From NCBI RefSeq assembly GCF_030124145.1, contig NZ_JASKMS010000049.1:1-34212 (forward strand): a stretch of 34,212 nucleotides of DNA. The letters run 5' to 3'. The DNA comes from Streptomyces sp. 378 (GTDB taxonomy: Bacteria > Actinomycetota > Actinomycetes > Streptomycetales > Streptomycetaceae). The notes beneath the pieces are model-generated. The model was not told the origin of the DNA, ran no database searches, and saw only the letters and a list, made by a program, of their open reading frames with translations. Below, piece after piece: positions 1 through 6,815 of this stretch (position 1 is the stretch's first letter; every line of letters begins with the position of its first letter). Made by a program: the position numbers and the translations under genes.

Positions 1-51
1 CTCCCGTTCGAGCGAAGCCGAGAACGGGGGAGCGTGCCGGGCGTCGCGACG
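1..51. repeat. Left arm of a long inverted repeat (partner 1534..1583)
   Basis: Bases 1-22 match the reverse complement of 1562-1583 with one mismatch, and bases 31-51 match the reverse complement of 1534-1554 without mismatch. Only 7-8 bases between these blocks differ. The first 32 bases also fold on themselves (CTCCCGTTC against GAACGGGGGAG). The stem-loop part resembles a short intergenic repeat I recall as common in Streptomyces genomes; the 21-bp second block is additional. The arm touches the window edge, so it may continue to the left. Confidence 0.8.
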
Positions 52-75
52 CCGCGGAGATCCATCAGAAGCGGC

Positions 76-1143
76 CTAGTCCTCCGAGGACGGCCGGGTG
101 GAGTCGCGACGGACGAGGCCGGGGGCGAAGACGCGGGTTTCGTGGAGGTGGTCCGCGCGGGCCTCGATCTCGTCGAGCAGCATCTCCACGGCCGCCCGGC
201 CGAGGTCCTCGACCGGCTGCCGGACCGTCGTCAGGGTCGTCGCCCCGAAGGTCGCGACATCGAGGTCGCCGTAGCCGACGACCTGCACGTCCTCGGGGAT
301 GCGCACGCCCCGTTCGGTGAGGCCCCGGCACAGGCCCGCGGCGAGGAAGTCGTTGGTGCAGAAGACCCCGTCGGGCAGGTCCTTGAGCCCGCGGGCGACC
401 TCCGTGCCGTACGCGACGGTCATCCGCTCGGCGACGACCTGGTCGAGCCGGGCTTCGCGGCGACTGCGCACGGCCTGCCGGGCGCCCTGGTAACGGTCGG
501 CGCACTGCCGTATGCCGCGCTCGCCGTTGACGACGAGGACGTCGCGGGCACCGCTGTCGAGGAGGTGCTGTACGGCGATGCGGCCGCCGGCGATGTCGTC
601 GACGGAGGCGGAACAGCCCTCCCGGTCGGGCATCGCTCGGTCGGCCAGGACGAGCGGGATGCCCCTTTCCCGCAGCCGGGCCAGCCGGCCCGGGTCGGCG
701 CTGAGCGGGACGACCACCACTCCCACGGCCCGCTGCTCGACGAGCATGCTGAAGTAGCCCTGCTCCCGTTCCGGGGCGTCGCCGCTGTGGCACAGCACGA
801 GGGAGTAGCCGTGGTCGTAGGCCGCGTCGGCGGCGCCTCGCGCGATGCGCGCGTAGAAGGAGTTGGTGACGTCGGGCAGCACGAGCCCGATCGCGGAGGA
901 GTGGCCGGTGCGCAGGCCCGCGGCTCCCGGGTGGGGGACGTAGTCGAGCGCGGCGACCGCGACGCGGACGCGCTCGGCGGTCCGGGCATTGACCCGCTCG
1001 GGCCGGTTGAGCACGTTCGACACCGTGGACACCGACACGCCGGCGGCGGCCGCGACGTCCTGGATGCGGGCGGGACGTGCCGGAACGGCCTCCACCCCCC
1101 TCGCTGTTGCAGCCGTGCGACCAGGCACGACGGTGACCTTCAT
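76..1143 (-). CDS. LacI-family transcriptional regulator
   Basis: The 355-residue product has the standard LacI/GalR layout. An N-terminal helix-turn-helix (about residues 29-55, RIQDVAAAAGVSVSTVSNVL) is followed by a hinge and a periplasmic-binding-protein-like effector domain (GLVLPDVTNSFYARIARG, then VVGYGDLDVATF near the end). Such proteins repress sugar-utilisation genes and release DNA on binding a sugar. The frame stays open upstream to 1347, but ATG at 1143 is chosen because LacI proteins begin shortly before the helix-turn-helix and because a -10-like TATACT lies ten bases before it. No Shine-Dalgarno is visible, so the transcript may be leaderless. A perfect 7-bp dyad covers that -10 box and suggests autorepression. 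The gene lies between two long inverted repeats beside an MFS transporter relic. Its target genes are not in this window. The family call is secure; the ligand is unknown. Confidence 0.93.
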   Translation of the reverse strand: MKVTVVPGRTAATARGVEAVPARPARIQDVAAAAGVSVSTVSNVLNRPERVNARTAERVRVAVAALDYVPHPGAAGLRTGHSSAIGLVLPDVTNSFYARIARGAADAAYDHGYSLVLCHSGDAPEREQGYFSMLVEQRAVGVVVVPLSADPGRLARLRERGIPLVLADRAMPDREGCSASVDDIAGGRIAVQHLLDSGARDVLVVNGERGIRQCADRYQGARQAVRSRREARLDQVVAERMTVAYGTEVARGLKDLPDGVFCTNDFLAAGLCRGLTERGVRIPEDVQVVGYGDLDVATFGATTLTTVRQPVEDLGRAAVEMLLDEIEARADHLHETRVFAPGLVRRDSTRPSSED

Positions 1144-1147
1144 GGGC

Positions 1148-1166
1148 GTCGCGAGTATATCGCGAC
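1148..1166. promoter_or_regulatory. Operator-like dyad over the -10 box of the LacI gene
   Basis: GTCGCGA and TCGCGAC are perfect 7-bp arms around GTATA. On the minus strand the centre reads TATACT (1159 to 1154), a near-consensus -10 hexamer ten bases before the ATG at 1143. No good -35 is visible. The position is that expected for LacI-family autorepression at a leaderless or nearly leaderless promoter (inference). Confidence 0.6.
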
Positions 1167-1357
1167 GGGATGTGGAACGTTTTTGCCGGCCTGCTTCCCG
1201 GTGACTTCCTCGGCACGCGGTGGGCCGTCGTGCGGTCGGCTGCCGCGCGAGCGGGTGCCGGCGGTGGCGATCGGCGACGGTGACCGGCGGGACGCCCTTC
1301 TCCCAGGGCCGCACCGTCCCGGTCGCCGCGCCGCTCGGCGCCACCACCCCGCCGCTC

Positions 1358-1486
1358 CCGAAGCGGATCCTCCTTGGCCTCCTTGCCGAGTGGGCTCAGC
1401 AGGATCACCACGGCCAGGGTGGGCACGAGGGTCCACACCATCGCCGACGCATACCCGTGGCGCTCGGCGAGGGCCTCCTGGATCGA
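1358..1486 (-). pseudogene. C-terminal relic of an MFS transporter
   Basis: About 43 codons read IQEALAERHGYASAMVWTLV and continue into PTLAVVILLSPLGKEAKE. This is a last transmembrane helix followed by a charged tail, as at the C-terminus of major facilitator transporters. No start or upstream transmembrane coding is present; the frame runs upstream into unrelated sequence and the inverted repeat. MFS transporters often sit beside LacI regulators, so this may be what is left of the regulator's former partner (inference). Confidence 0.55.
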
Positions 1487-1533
1487 CCGGAGTCGCGGCG
1501 AAGGCTGGTGCCGTGGGCAGGCGACGTTCGCCC

Positions 1534-1583
1534 CGTCGCGACGCCCGGCACGCTCACCATGCTCGGCTCCGCTCGAACGGGAG
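1534..1583. repeat. Right arm of the long inverted repeat (partner 1..51)
   Basis: This is the reverse complement of window bases 1-51: a perfect 21-bp block (1534-1554), a variable 7-base block, and a 22-bp block with one mismatch (1562-1583). With the left arm it brackets the LacI gene and the MFS relic, with about 1.48 kb between the arms. Confidence 0.8.
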
Positions 1584-1626
1584 GGACCCCTGCCGCCGCA
1601 CCGGACGCCGCTCCTCAACGAGCCAA

Positions 1627-1660
1627 CGTCGCCTGCCGCGGTATGGGGCAGGCGGCGACG
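1627..1660 (-). terminator. Hairpin downstream of the MerR-type gene
   Basis: CGTCGCCTGCC pairs with GGCAGG(CGG)CGACG with a three-base bulge. It lies 50 bp beyond the MerR-type stop codon, so it may end that transcript. There is no T-run, which is usual in high-GC actinobacteria. Confidence 0.4.
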
Positions 1661-1710
1661 CGATGCGGGCCGAGCGCGGCCCAGGATCGGACCGAGAGCG
1701 CCGACGCCCG

Positions 1711-2142
1711 TCAGCGGCGCTCGGGAACCCGCCGTCCCGGCGCCGTGACGTCGCCGGACGCCGCCGCGTCGATCAGGCGGCGGAAGGTGGCGCACTCCAG
1801 GTGGCTCGGTGCGGGGCAGGCGGCGGCGTGCCGCAGGGAGTCCCGCAGGACGCCCAGTTCGCGGATCCTGCGGTCCAGTTCGTCCGCCTTGGCCGACAGC
1901 TTCCGCCGGTCGATGCGCGGCTGCCCGTTCGGCGCGAACATCTGCGCGATCTCGTCGAGGGAGAACCCGGCCGTCCGTCCCAGCGCTATCAGCGCCAGCC
2001 GCTCCAGGACTCCGGGGTCGTACTGACGCCGCAGGCCGCGCCGGCCGGTCGAGGTGATCAGCCCCTTCTCCTCGTAGAACCGCAGGGTCGAGGCGGGCAC
2101 TCCGGTGCGGTGCGCCACCTCGGCGATGTCCAGGTCTGTCAT
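1711..2142 (-). CDS. MerR-family transcriptional regulator
   Basis: The 143-residue product has the MerR winged helix at the N-terminus (about residues 3-70, IAEVAHRTGVPASTLRFYEEKGL and the following wing) and then a long dimerisation helix (about 78-105). The C-terminal part carries two cysteines (C109, C117) but not the four-cysteine cluster of SoxR, so no iron-sulfur site is predicted. The ATG at 2142 has GAGG about eight bases upstream. The gene is divergent from the methyltransferase at 2242, and the intergenic region contains a SoxR-box-like dyad at 2151-2168. MerR proteins normally bind such dyads between -35 and -10, so it probably controls itself and the methyltransferase. The inducer cannot be read from the sequence. 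Confidence 0.9.
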   Translation of the reverse strand: MTDLDIAEVAHRTGVPASTLRFYEEKGLITSTGRRGLRRQYDPGVLERLALIALGRTAGFSLDEIAQMFAPNGQPRIDRRKLSAKADELDRRIRELGVLRDSLRHAAACPAPSHLECATFRRLIDAAASGDVTAPGRRVPERR

Positions 2143-2146
2143 TGTC

Positions 2147-2174
2147 TTGACCTCAAGTCGACTTGAAGTAGAAC
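2147..2174 (+). promoter_or_regulatory. MerR-type operator/promoter
   Basis: TCAAGTCGACTTGA (2153-2166) is a perfect 14-bp palindrome inside CCTCAAGTCGACTTGAAG. From memory this resembles the E. coli SoxR box CCTCAAGTTAACTTGAGG. It directly follows a -35-like TTGACC (2147-2152) reading toward the methyltransferase; the -10 is not clear (TAGAAC at 2169 is one option). An operator next to the -35 element fits MerR-type activation by DNA distortion. Confidence 0.6.
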
Positions 2175-2241
2175 GCTGTCATCCCGTCCCGACGAAGACA
2201 AGACGAACGCAAGACGAAGGCAAGCAGAGGGAGAGACGACG

Positions 2242-3093
2242 ATGGATGCCTCACGCACGTCCCACGACGAGCAGGCCGCCCGCTGGAACGGGCCCGCCGG
2301 TCATGCCTGGGTGGATCTCCAGGGGCTGCTGAACGAGATGTTCAGGCCCTGGGAGGAGCTGCTCGTCGACACCGTGGCCGCCGAACACGCGGCGAGTGTG
2401 CTGGACGTCGGCTGCGGCACGGGAAGCGTGACCCGTGCCGTCGCACGCAGGGTGGGTCACTGCGTCGGTGTCGACCTCTCCGGCCCGATGATCGAGACGG
2501 CCCGGGCGCACGCCGAGCGGGAGGGCGTACCGGCGTCCTTCATCCAGGCCGACGCGCAGGAGCACGCGTTCGAGCCGGCCGCTTTCGACGCTGTCGTCTC
2601 GCGCTTCGGCGTCATGTTCTTCAGCGACCCCGTGCGGGCCTTCGGCAATCTGAGGAGCACGGTGAGCGACGGAGCGGCACTGCGGTGCGTCGTGTGGCGG
2701 GGCCCCGAGGAGAACCCGTTCATGACGACGGCGGAGCGCGCCGCGGCCCCGTTCCTGCCGGAGCTTCCCGCCCGGCAGCCGGACCAGCCGGGCCAGTTCG
2801 CCTTCGCGGACCCCGAGCGGGTCCACCGCATTCTGGCGGAGAGCGGCTGGGCCGGGATCGACATCCAGCCGGTGGACGCGGTCTGCGCCCTGCCCGAGCA
2901 GGACCTCGTCACCTACTTCACCCGGCTCGGTCCGCTCGGCACGGTCCTGCCCGGGGCCGACGAGCGGACCCGGGCCGAGATCGTCGAGGTGGTCCGGCCC
3001 GCCTTCGATCCCTTCGTGCAGGGCGCGGAGGTCCGCTACACCGCGGCCTGCTGGATGGTCTCGGCGCGGGCCGCCGGGGCGAAACTTTCGTGA
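2242..3093 (+). CDS. Class I SAM-dependent methyltransferase
   Basis: The 283-residue cytosolic protein has a Rossmann-type methyltransferase fold. SAM motif I is VLDVGCGTGSVTRA (about residues 53-66), the acidic ribose-binding position is GVDLS (about 77-81), and motif IV is FDAVVSRFGVMFF (about 114-126). It resembles UbiE/Methyltransf_11 proteins that act on small molecules. AGAGGGAGAG precedes the ATG with good spacing. It is the only gene divergent from the MerR-type regulator, so it is probably induced by the same signal. The length is normal. The methyl acceptor is unknown. Confidence 0.9.
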   Translation: MDASRTSHDEQAARWNGPAGHAWVDLQGLLNEMFRPWEELLVDTVAAEHAASVLDVGCGTGSVTRAVARRVGHCVGVDLSGPMIETARAHAEREGVPASFIQADAQEHAFEPAAFDAVVSRFGVMFFSDPVRAFGNLRSTVSDGAALRCVVWRGPEENPFMTTAERAAAPFLPELPARQPDQPGQFAFADPERVHRILAESGWAGIDIQPVDAVCALPEQDLVTYFTRLGPLGTVLPGADERTRAEIVEVVRPAFDPFVQGAEVRYTAACWMVSARAAGAKLS

Positions 3094-3144
3094 GGTCCGC
3101 CCCCCTTTTCCGCACTCGGGCGACCGGCGCATAGTGAGATCACG

Positions 3145-3855
3145 ATGACGCAGAAGAGAGCCTTGGTGGTCCGAGGCGGCTGGGAAGGGCACCAGCCGGT
3201 CGAGGCCACGGAACTGTTCCTGCCCTTCCTCCGGCACAACGGATACGCCGTCCGGGTCGAGGAGTCGACGCAGATCTACGCGGATGCCGCCGAGATGGCC
3301 GACACGGACCTGGTCGTGCAGTGCGTGACGATGTCGGAGATCACGCGCGACCAGCTGGCAGGGCTGTCCTCGGCGGTCGTGGCCGGTACCGGCTTCACCG
3401 GCTGGCACGGCGGCATCGCCGACTCCTTCCGCGCCTCCTCGGACTATCTGCACCTGGTGGGCGGCCAGTTCGCCACGCACCCGGGCAAGGAGCCGTGCGA
3501 GCGCCGGGGTGAGGCGGCGGACAACTTCCTGCCCCACACCATCACCCTCACCGATGCCGGTCGCGCGCACCCGATCACGGCCGGCATCGAGGACTTCGTG
3601 CTGGAGACCGAGCAGTACTGGGTGCTCCACGACGACCTCATCGACGTCCTGGCCACCACCAGGCATCCGGTGCGGCCGTGGGAGCCCTGGCACCGGCCGG
3701 TCACCTCGCCTGCGGTCTGGACCCGCCGGTGGGGCGCCGGGCGGATCGTGGTGACGACCCCGGGGCACAGCGTCGACGTCCTGGAGAACCCCCACGTCCG
3801 CACCATCGTCGAGAGGGGGATGCTGTGGGCGACGCGCACCGCGTCGGCGTCGTAG
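3145..3855 (+). CDS. ThuA-like domain protein
   Basis: The 236-residue protein matches the ThuA (trehalose utilisation) family, which has a class I glutamine-amidotransferase-like fold. Visible features are the start RALVVRGGWEGHQP, the GTGFTGWHGG turn (about residues 82-91), and HPITAGIEDFVLETEQYW followed by TRRWGAGRIVVTTPGHS. There is no signal peptide. ThuA proteins accompany sugar oxidation genes, but their exact reaction is poorly known. The 3' end overlaps the next gene by 31 bp, and its last codons contain that gene's ribosome binding site, so the two are co-translated. The pair probably acts on the same carbohydrate (inference). Confidence 0.9.
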   Translation: MTQKRALVVRGGWEGHQPVEATELFLPFLRHNGYAVRVEESTQIYADAAEMADTDLVVQCVTMSEITRDQLAGLSSAVVAGTGFTGWHGGIADSFRASSDYLHLVGGQFATHPGKEPCERRGEAADNFLPHTITLTDAGRAHPITAGIEDFVLETEQYWVLHDDLIDVLATTRHPVRPWEPWHRPVTSPAVWTRRWGAGRIVVTTPGHSVDVLENPHVRTIVERGMLWATRTASAS

Positions 3856-4934
3856 GGCTCGGCGTCATCTCCCGCGCGTACCTGGACACGCTGGTGGGAC
3901 ATCCCGGTGTGCGGGTCACCGCGGTCGCCGACCTCGACGCCTCCCGGTCGGCGGTGGCCGCCGCCGAACTGCCGGAGGCCCGGGCGTTGTCGGTCGAGGA
4001 ACTGCTGAGCAGCCCGGACGTGGACACGGTGCTGAACCTCACCACCCCGGCGGCCCACGCGGAGATAGCACTCGGGGCGATCCGCCACGGCAAGAACGTC
4101 TACGGGGAGAAGCCACTGGCGGTGGGCCTGGCGGACGCCCGGGTCGTCCTGGACGCCGCCGCGAGGGCGGGCACCGGGGTGGGCTGCGCCCCGGACACCG
4201 TCCTGGGCACGGGAGTTCAGACCGCGCGGGCAGCCGTGGAGGCGGGAAGCATCGGGCGGCCCCAGTTCGCCTCGGCCGTGATGGTCACCCCGGGCCACGA
4301 ACGCTGGCATCCCCACCCCGACTTCTACTACACGGCCGGGGGCGGCCCGTTGCTGGACATGGGGCCGTACTACCTGTCGTCCCTGGTCCATCTGCTCGGG
4401 CCGGTGCGGGCCGTGATCGGGGCGGGCGGGAGGCTGCGCTCCGAGCGCGTCATAGGTTCCGGCCCGCGGGCGGGCACGCGCATACCGGTCGAGGTGGACA
4501 GCCATGTGTCGGGAGTGCTGGAGCACGTGAACGGGACGCTGACGACGCTCACGACGAGCTTCGACGGCGTGGCCACCACGGCCGCCCCCATCGAGGTCCA
4601 CGGTGAGAGCGGCTCCCTTGCGGTCCCCGACCCGAACCGCTTCGACGGGGAGGTGCGCCTGCACGCGCTCGGTGACACCGGGTGGCGCGCCCTCCCGGTG
4701 TCGGCGGGCTACGCGGACGGCGCCCGCGGCCTCGGCCTGCTCGACTTCCTCGCCGCCGACGGCGAGCGGGCGCCGCGCGCGAACGGTGAACTCGCGCTGC
4801 ACGTGCTGGAGACGATGACCGCTCTGCTGCGCGCGGCGGCCGAGGGACGGCGGATCGAGCTGACGACATCGGCCCGGGTGCCCGCCCCCGTGCCCCTGAC
4901 GGCGGCCGCGCAATGGCACGGCCGGACCGTCTGA
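3825..4934 (+). CDS. Gfo/Idh/MocA-family NAD(P)-dependent oxidoreductase
   Basis: The 369-residue protein starts with a dinucleotide-binding fold, VGVVGLGVISRAYL, and has the family motif EKPLAV at about residues 101-106. The C-terminal Gfo/Idh/MocA domain follows (GGGPLLDMGPYYLSSLVHLLG). Members oxidise or reduce sugars, inositols and related polyols with NAD(P). The start is GTG 3825 inside the ThuA gene: AGGGGG lies five bases upstream and the Rossmann motif begins six residues later. Longer in-frame starts would only add antisense-like residues. Co-transcription with the ThuA-like gene is nearly certain. The stop codon lies in a palindrome shared with the convergent gene. The substrate is unknown. 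Confidence 0.92.
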   Translation: MGDAHRVGVVGLGVISRAYLDTLVGHPGVRVTAVADLDASRSAVAAAELPEARALSVEELLSSPDVDTVLNLTTPAAHAEIALGAIRHGKNVYGEKPLAVGLADARVVLDAAARAGTGVGCAPDTVLGTGVQTARAAVEAGSIGRPQFASAVMVTPGHERWHPHPDFYYTAGGGPLLDMGPYYLSSLVHLLGPVRAVIGAGGRLRSERVIGSGPRAGTRIPVEVDSHVSGVLEHVNGTLTTLTTSFDGVATTAAPIEVHGESGSLAVPDPNRFDGEVRLHALGDTGWRALPVSAGYADGARGLGLLDFLAADGERAPRANGELALHVLETMTALLRAAAEGRRIELTTSARVPAPVPLTAAAQWHGRTV

Positions 4935-4940
4935 CGTCAG
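4931..4940. repeat. Palindrome containing both convergent stop codons
   Basis: CTGACGTCAG is a perfect 10-bp palindrome. Its plus-strand TGA (4932-4934) ends the oxidoreductase and its minus-strand TGA (4939-4937) ends the ligase-like gene. No larger terminator hairpin is visible between the two genes. Confidence 0.75.
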
Positions 4941-6415
4941 TCCACGGGCCAGGTGTGCGCGGGCGCGTTCATGTGCATGTAGTCCATGTACGTCCGGGTC
5001 ATCTGCCGCAGCGCCTCCCGCCGGTCGGAGATGCCGGCCTTCTCCAGGTGGTGCACCGTCTCCGCCTGCCACAGGGCGCCGTTGCGCCCGGTGACGCAGC
5101 GCTGCTCGATGATGCCCAGCAGGGGTTCGCGCCACTCGGCGTCCATGCCGGTCAGCTCCAGGCCCCTGTGGGCGAGGGGCAGCAGCCGCCGCAACACCAG
5201 TTCGGTGACCGGTACTTCGCCCACGCCGGGCCAGTACAGGCGGGCGTCGATGCCGTCACGGGCGGCGGTGTGCAGGTTCTCCTCGGCGACCGAGAAGGAC
5301 ATCCGCGTCCACACCGGCCGGTCCTCGTCGACCAGGGCGCGGGTCAGTCCGTAGTAGAAGGCGCCGTTGGCGATGATGTCGGCCACGGTGGGGCCGGCGG
5401 GCAGTACCCGGTTCTCGATGCGCAGATGGGGACCGCTGTCGGTGACGGCGTAGATGGGGCGGTTCCAGCGGTAGATCGTGCCGTTGTGGAGGGTCAGTTC
5501 GCCCAACTGGGGAACACCGCCGCTGTCCAGCTCCTGCTGCGGGTCCTCGTCCTCGCACAGTGGCAGCAGGGCCGGGAAGTAGCGCACGTTTTCCTCGAAG
5601 AGGTCGAAGACGCTGGTGATCCAGCGCTCCCCGAACCACACCCGGGGTCGTACGCCCTGGGCCTTGATCTCCTCGGGGCGGGTGTCGGTGGCCTGCTCGA
5701 ACAGAGGGATGCGGGTCTCGCGCCACAGCTCCTTGCCGAACAGGAAGGGCGAGTTCGCCGCGAGGGCGATCTGTACACCCGCGATGGCCTGGGCCGCGTT
5801 CCAGTAGTGCGCGAACTCCTTGGGCTCCACCTGGAGATGGAACTGGGTGCTGGTGCAGGCGGCCTCGGGGGTGATGGTGTCGGCGTACGTCGACAGGCGC
5901 TCCACTCCGTCGACCTTGATCCGCAGGTCCTCGCCCCGGGCGGCGAAGATCTGCTCGTTGAGCAGCCGGTACCGCGGGTCGCCGGAGAGCGCGGACTCGC
6001 TGACGTCCGACTCGGCCAGAGTCGGCAGGATGCCGACCATGATCAGGTGGGCGCCCACCGCCGCGGCGCGGTCCTCCGCGTGGTTGAGGGCGTCGCGGAT
6101 CGCCTGCTCCCAGGAGCCGGGGCCACCGGCCGTCAGCTGCCGGGGCGGGATGTTGATCTCCAGGTTGAACCGGCCCAGCTCGCTCGACCAGGCGGGGTCG
6201 GCGATCGCCCGGAGCACGTCGGTGTTGCGCATCACGGGCAGCCCGGCGTCGTCCACCAGGTTGAGCTCGATCTCCAGACCGACCTGGGGGCGTTCGCTCT
6301 CGAACCCCGACTCGTGGAGCATCCGGGCGAGCACCTCGAGGTCGGTGTGCATCTTATCCCGGTACCGACGGCGGTCCTCCCGGGTGAACACCAGGGCCGG
6401 CACGTCACGTCCCAT
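4937..6415 (-). CDS. Glutamate-cysteine-ligase family protein (carboxylate-amine ligase)
   Basis: The 492-residue cytosolic protein belongs to the GCS2-like ATP-dependent carboxylate-amine ligases. The core strands are recognisable: VGLEIELNLVD near residue 47 (acidic metal and substrate ligands), LGRFNLEINIPP, and ACTSTQFHLQVEP. The family joins glutamate to an amine, as in gamma-glutamylcysteine synthesis. Actinobacteria use mycothiol and carry several such paralogues (EgtA, YbdK-like), so the exact product is open. The start ATG 6415 has a strong AGGAGGG six to seven bases upstream; the open frame continues to 6640 without another convincing start. It is convergent with the oxidoreductase and divergent from the short-chain dehydrogenase. 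Confidence 0.85.
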   Translation of the reverse strand: MGRDVPALVFTREDRRRYRDKMHTDLEVLARMLHESGFESERPQVGLEIELNLVDDAGLPVMRNTDVLRAIADPAWSSELGRFNLEINIPPRQLTAGGPGSWEQAIRDALNHAEDRAAAVGAHLIMVGILPTLAESDVSESALSGDPRYRLLNEQIFAARGEDLRIKVDGVERLSTYADTITPEAACTSTQFHLQVEPKEFAHYWNAAQAIAGVQIALAANSPFLFGKELWRETRIPLFEQATDTRPEEIKAQGVRPRVWFGERWITSVFDLFEENVRYFPALLPLCEDEDPQQELDSGGVPQLGELTLHNGTIYRWNRPIYAVTDSGPHLRIENRVLPAGPTVADIIANGAFYYGLTRALVDEDRPVWTRMSFSVAEENLHTAARDGIDARLYWPGVGEVPVTELVLRRLLPLAHRGLELTGMDAEWREPLLGIIEQRCVTGRNGALWQAETVHHLEKAGISDRREALRQMTRTYMDYMHMNAPAHTWPVD

Positions 6416-6815
6416 GTGCCCTCCTGCGCTCCTTCGGCGGATGCGTCCGCACCCTCGGCGGATACGTCTCGTCCCAGAGTCGCACCTTGTCCTCGACCCC
6501 GCACCCACCTGACCCCAGTTTGTGCCGAAAGTAAACAAACTCTGGCCGCACGGCGCCGTGCCGGGCGACGGCAACTCCCTGAACCGACTCCGCACAGCCC
6601 TCACCATCTTCTTGGCGGAGGGGTTCTCCGCCGGCCGCACTGACCAGTGTGGCGGTGGCGGCGGCCGTGGGAGCGCTGGTGGGGGGCGGTGGCCCGGCGG
6701 GCGGCCGGGGGCTGAGGAGGGCAGGCTGCCAGGAGGGAGCCCGGTGATCCTGGGTACCCGTGACCGGGCCCGTGGTGATCACCGGGCCGTACGTCAGGTA
6801 CAAGGAGGCAGACCC
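6416..6815. other. 400-bp divergent intergenic region with dyads
   Basis: No gene is visible. An AT-rich dyad, AGTTTGT (6517-6523) against ACAAACT (6535-6541) with an 11-bp spacer, is the lowest-GC point and a likely promoter or operator. Further right, CCCGGTGATC (6740-6749) pairs with GATCACCGGG (6777-6786), enclosing the palindrome GGGTACCC (6752-6759) and overlapping GGTGATCACC (6774-6783). These dyads directly precede the dehydrogenase ribosome binding site at 6803-6808 and may be operator sites or leader structure. Confidence 0.55.

Larger units (their letters stand above)
1144..1710. other. 567-bp region without an intact gene, between the LacI and MerR genes
   Basis: The region contains the LacI promoter, an MFS transporter relic (1358-1486), the right arm of the long inverted repeat (1534-1583), a 13-bp inverted repeat GGCAGGCGACGTT (1516-1528 against 1625-1637) and a hairpin at 1627-1660. 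The rest shows no protein I recognise. It looks like decayed sequence rearranged around repeats. Confidence 0.6.

Noticed and set aside
34..2166. Long plus-strand open frame opposite the LacI and MerR genes
   Set aside because: The translation is the antisense image of two clear minus-strand genes, with Asp/Val/Gly-rich sequence and no domain. High GC keeps such frames open.
2251..5135. Long minus-strand frames opposite the methyltransferase, ThuA and oxidoreductase genes
   Set aside because: Antisense frames without recognisable domains; the plus-strand genes have motifs, spacing and ribosome binding sites.
6752..6757. GGGTAC as a stress-sigma-factor -10 box for the dehydrogenase
   Set aside because: No GTTT-like -35 lies 14-16 bases upstream, and GGGTAC is part of a GC-rich palindrome that may occur by chance.
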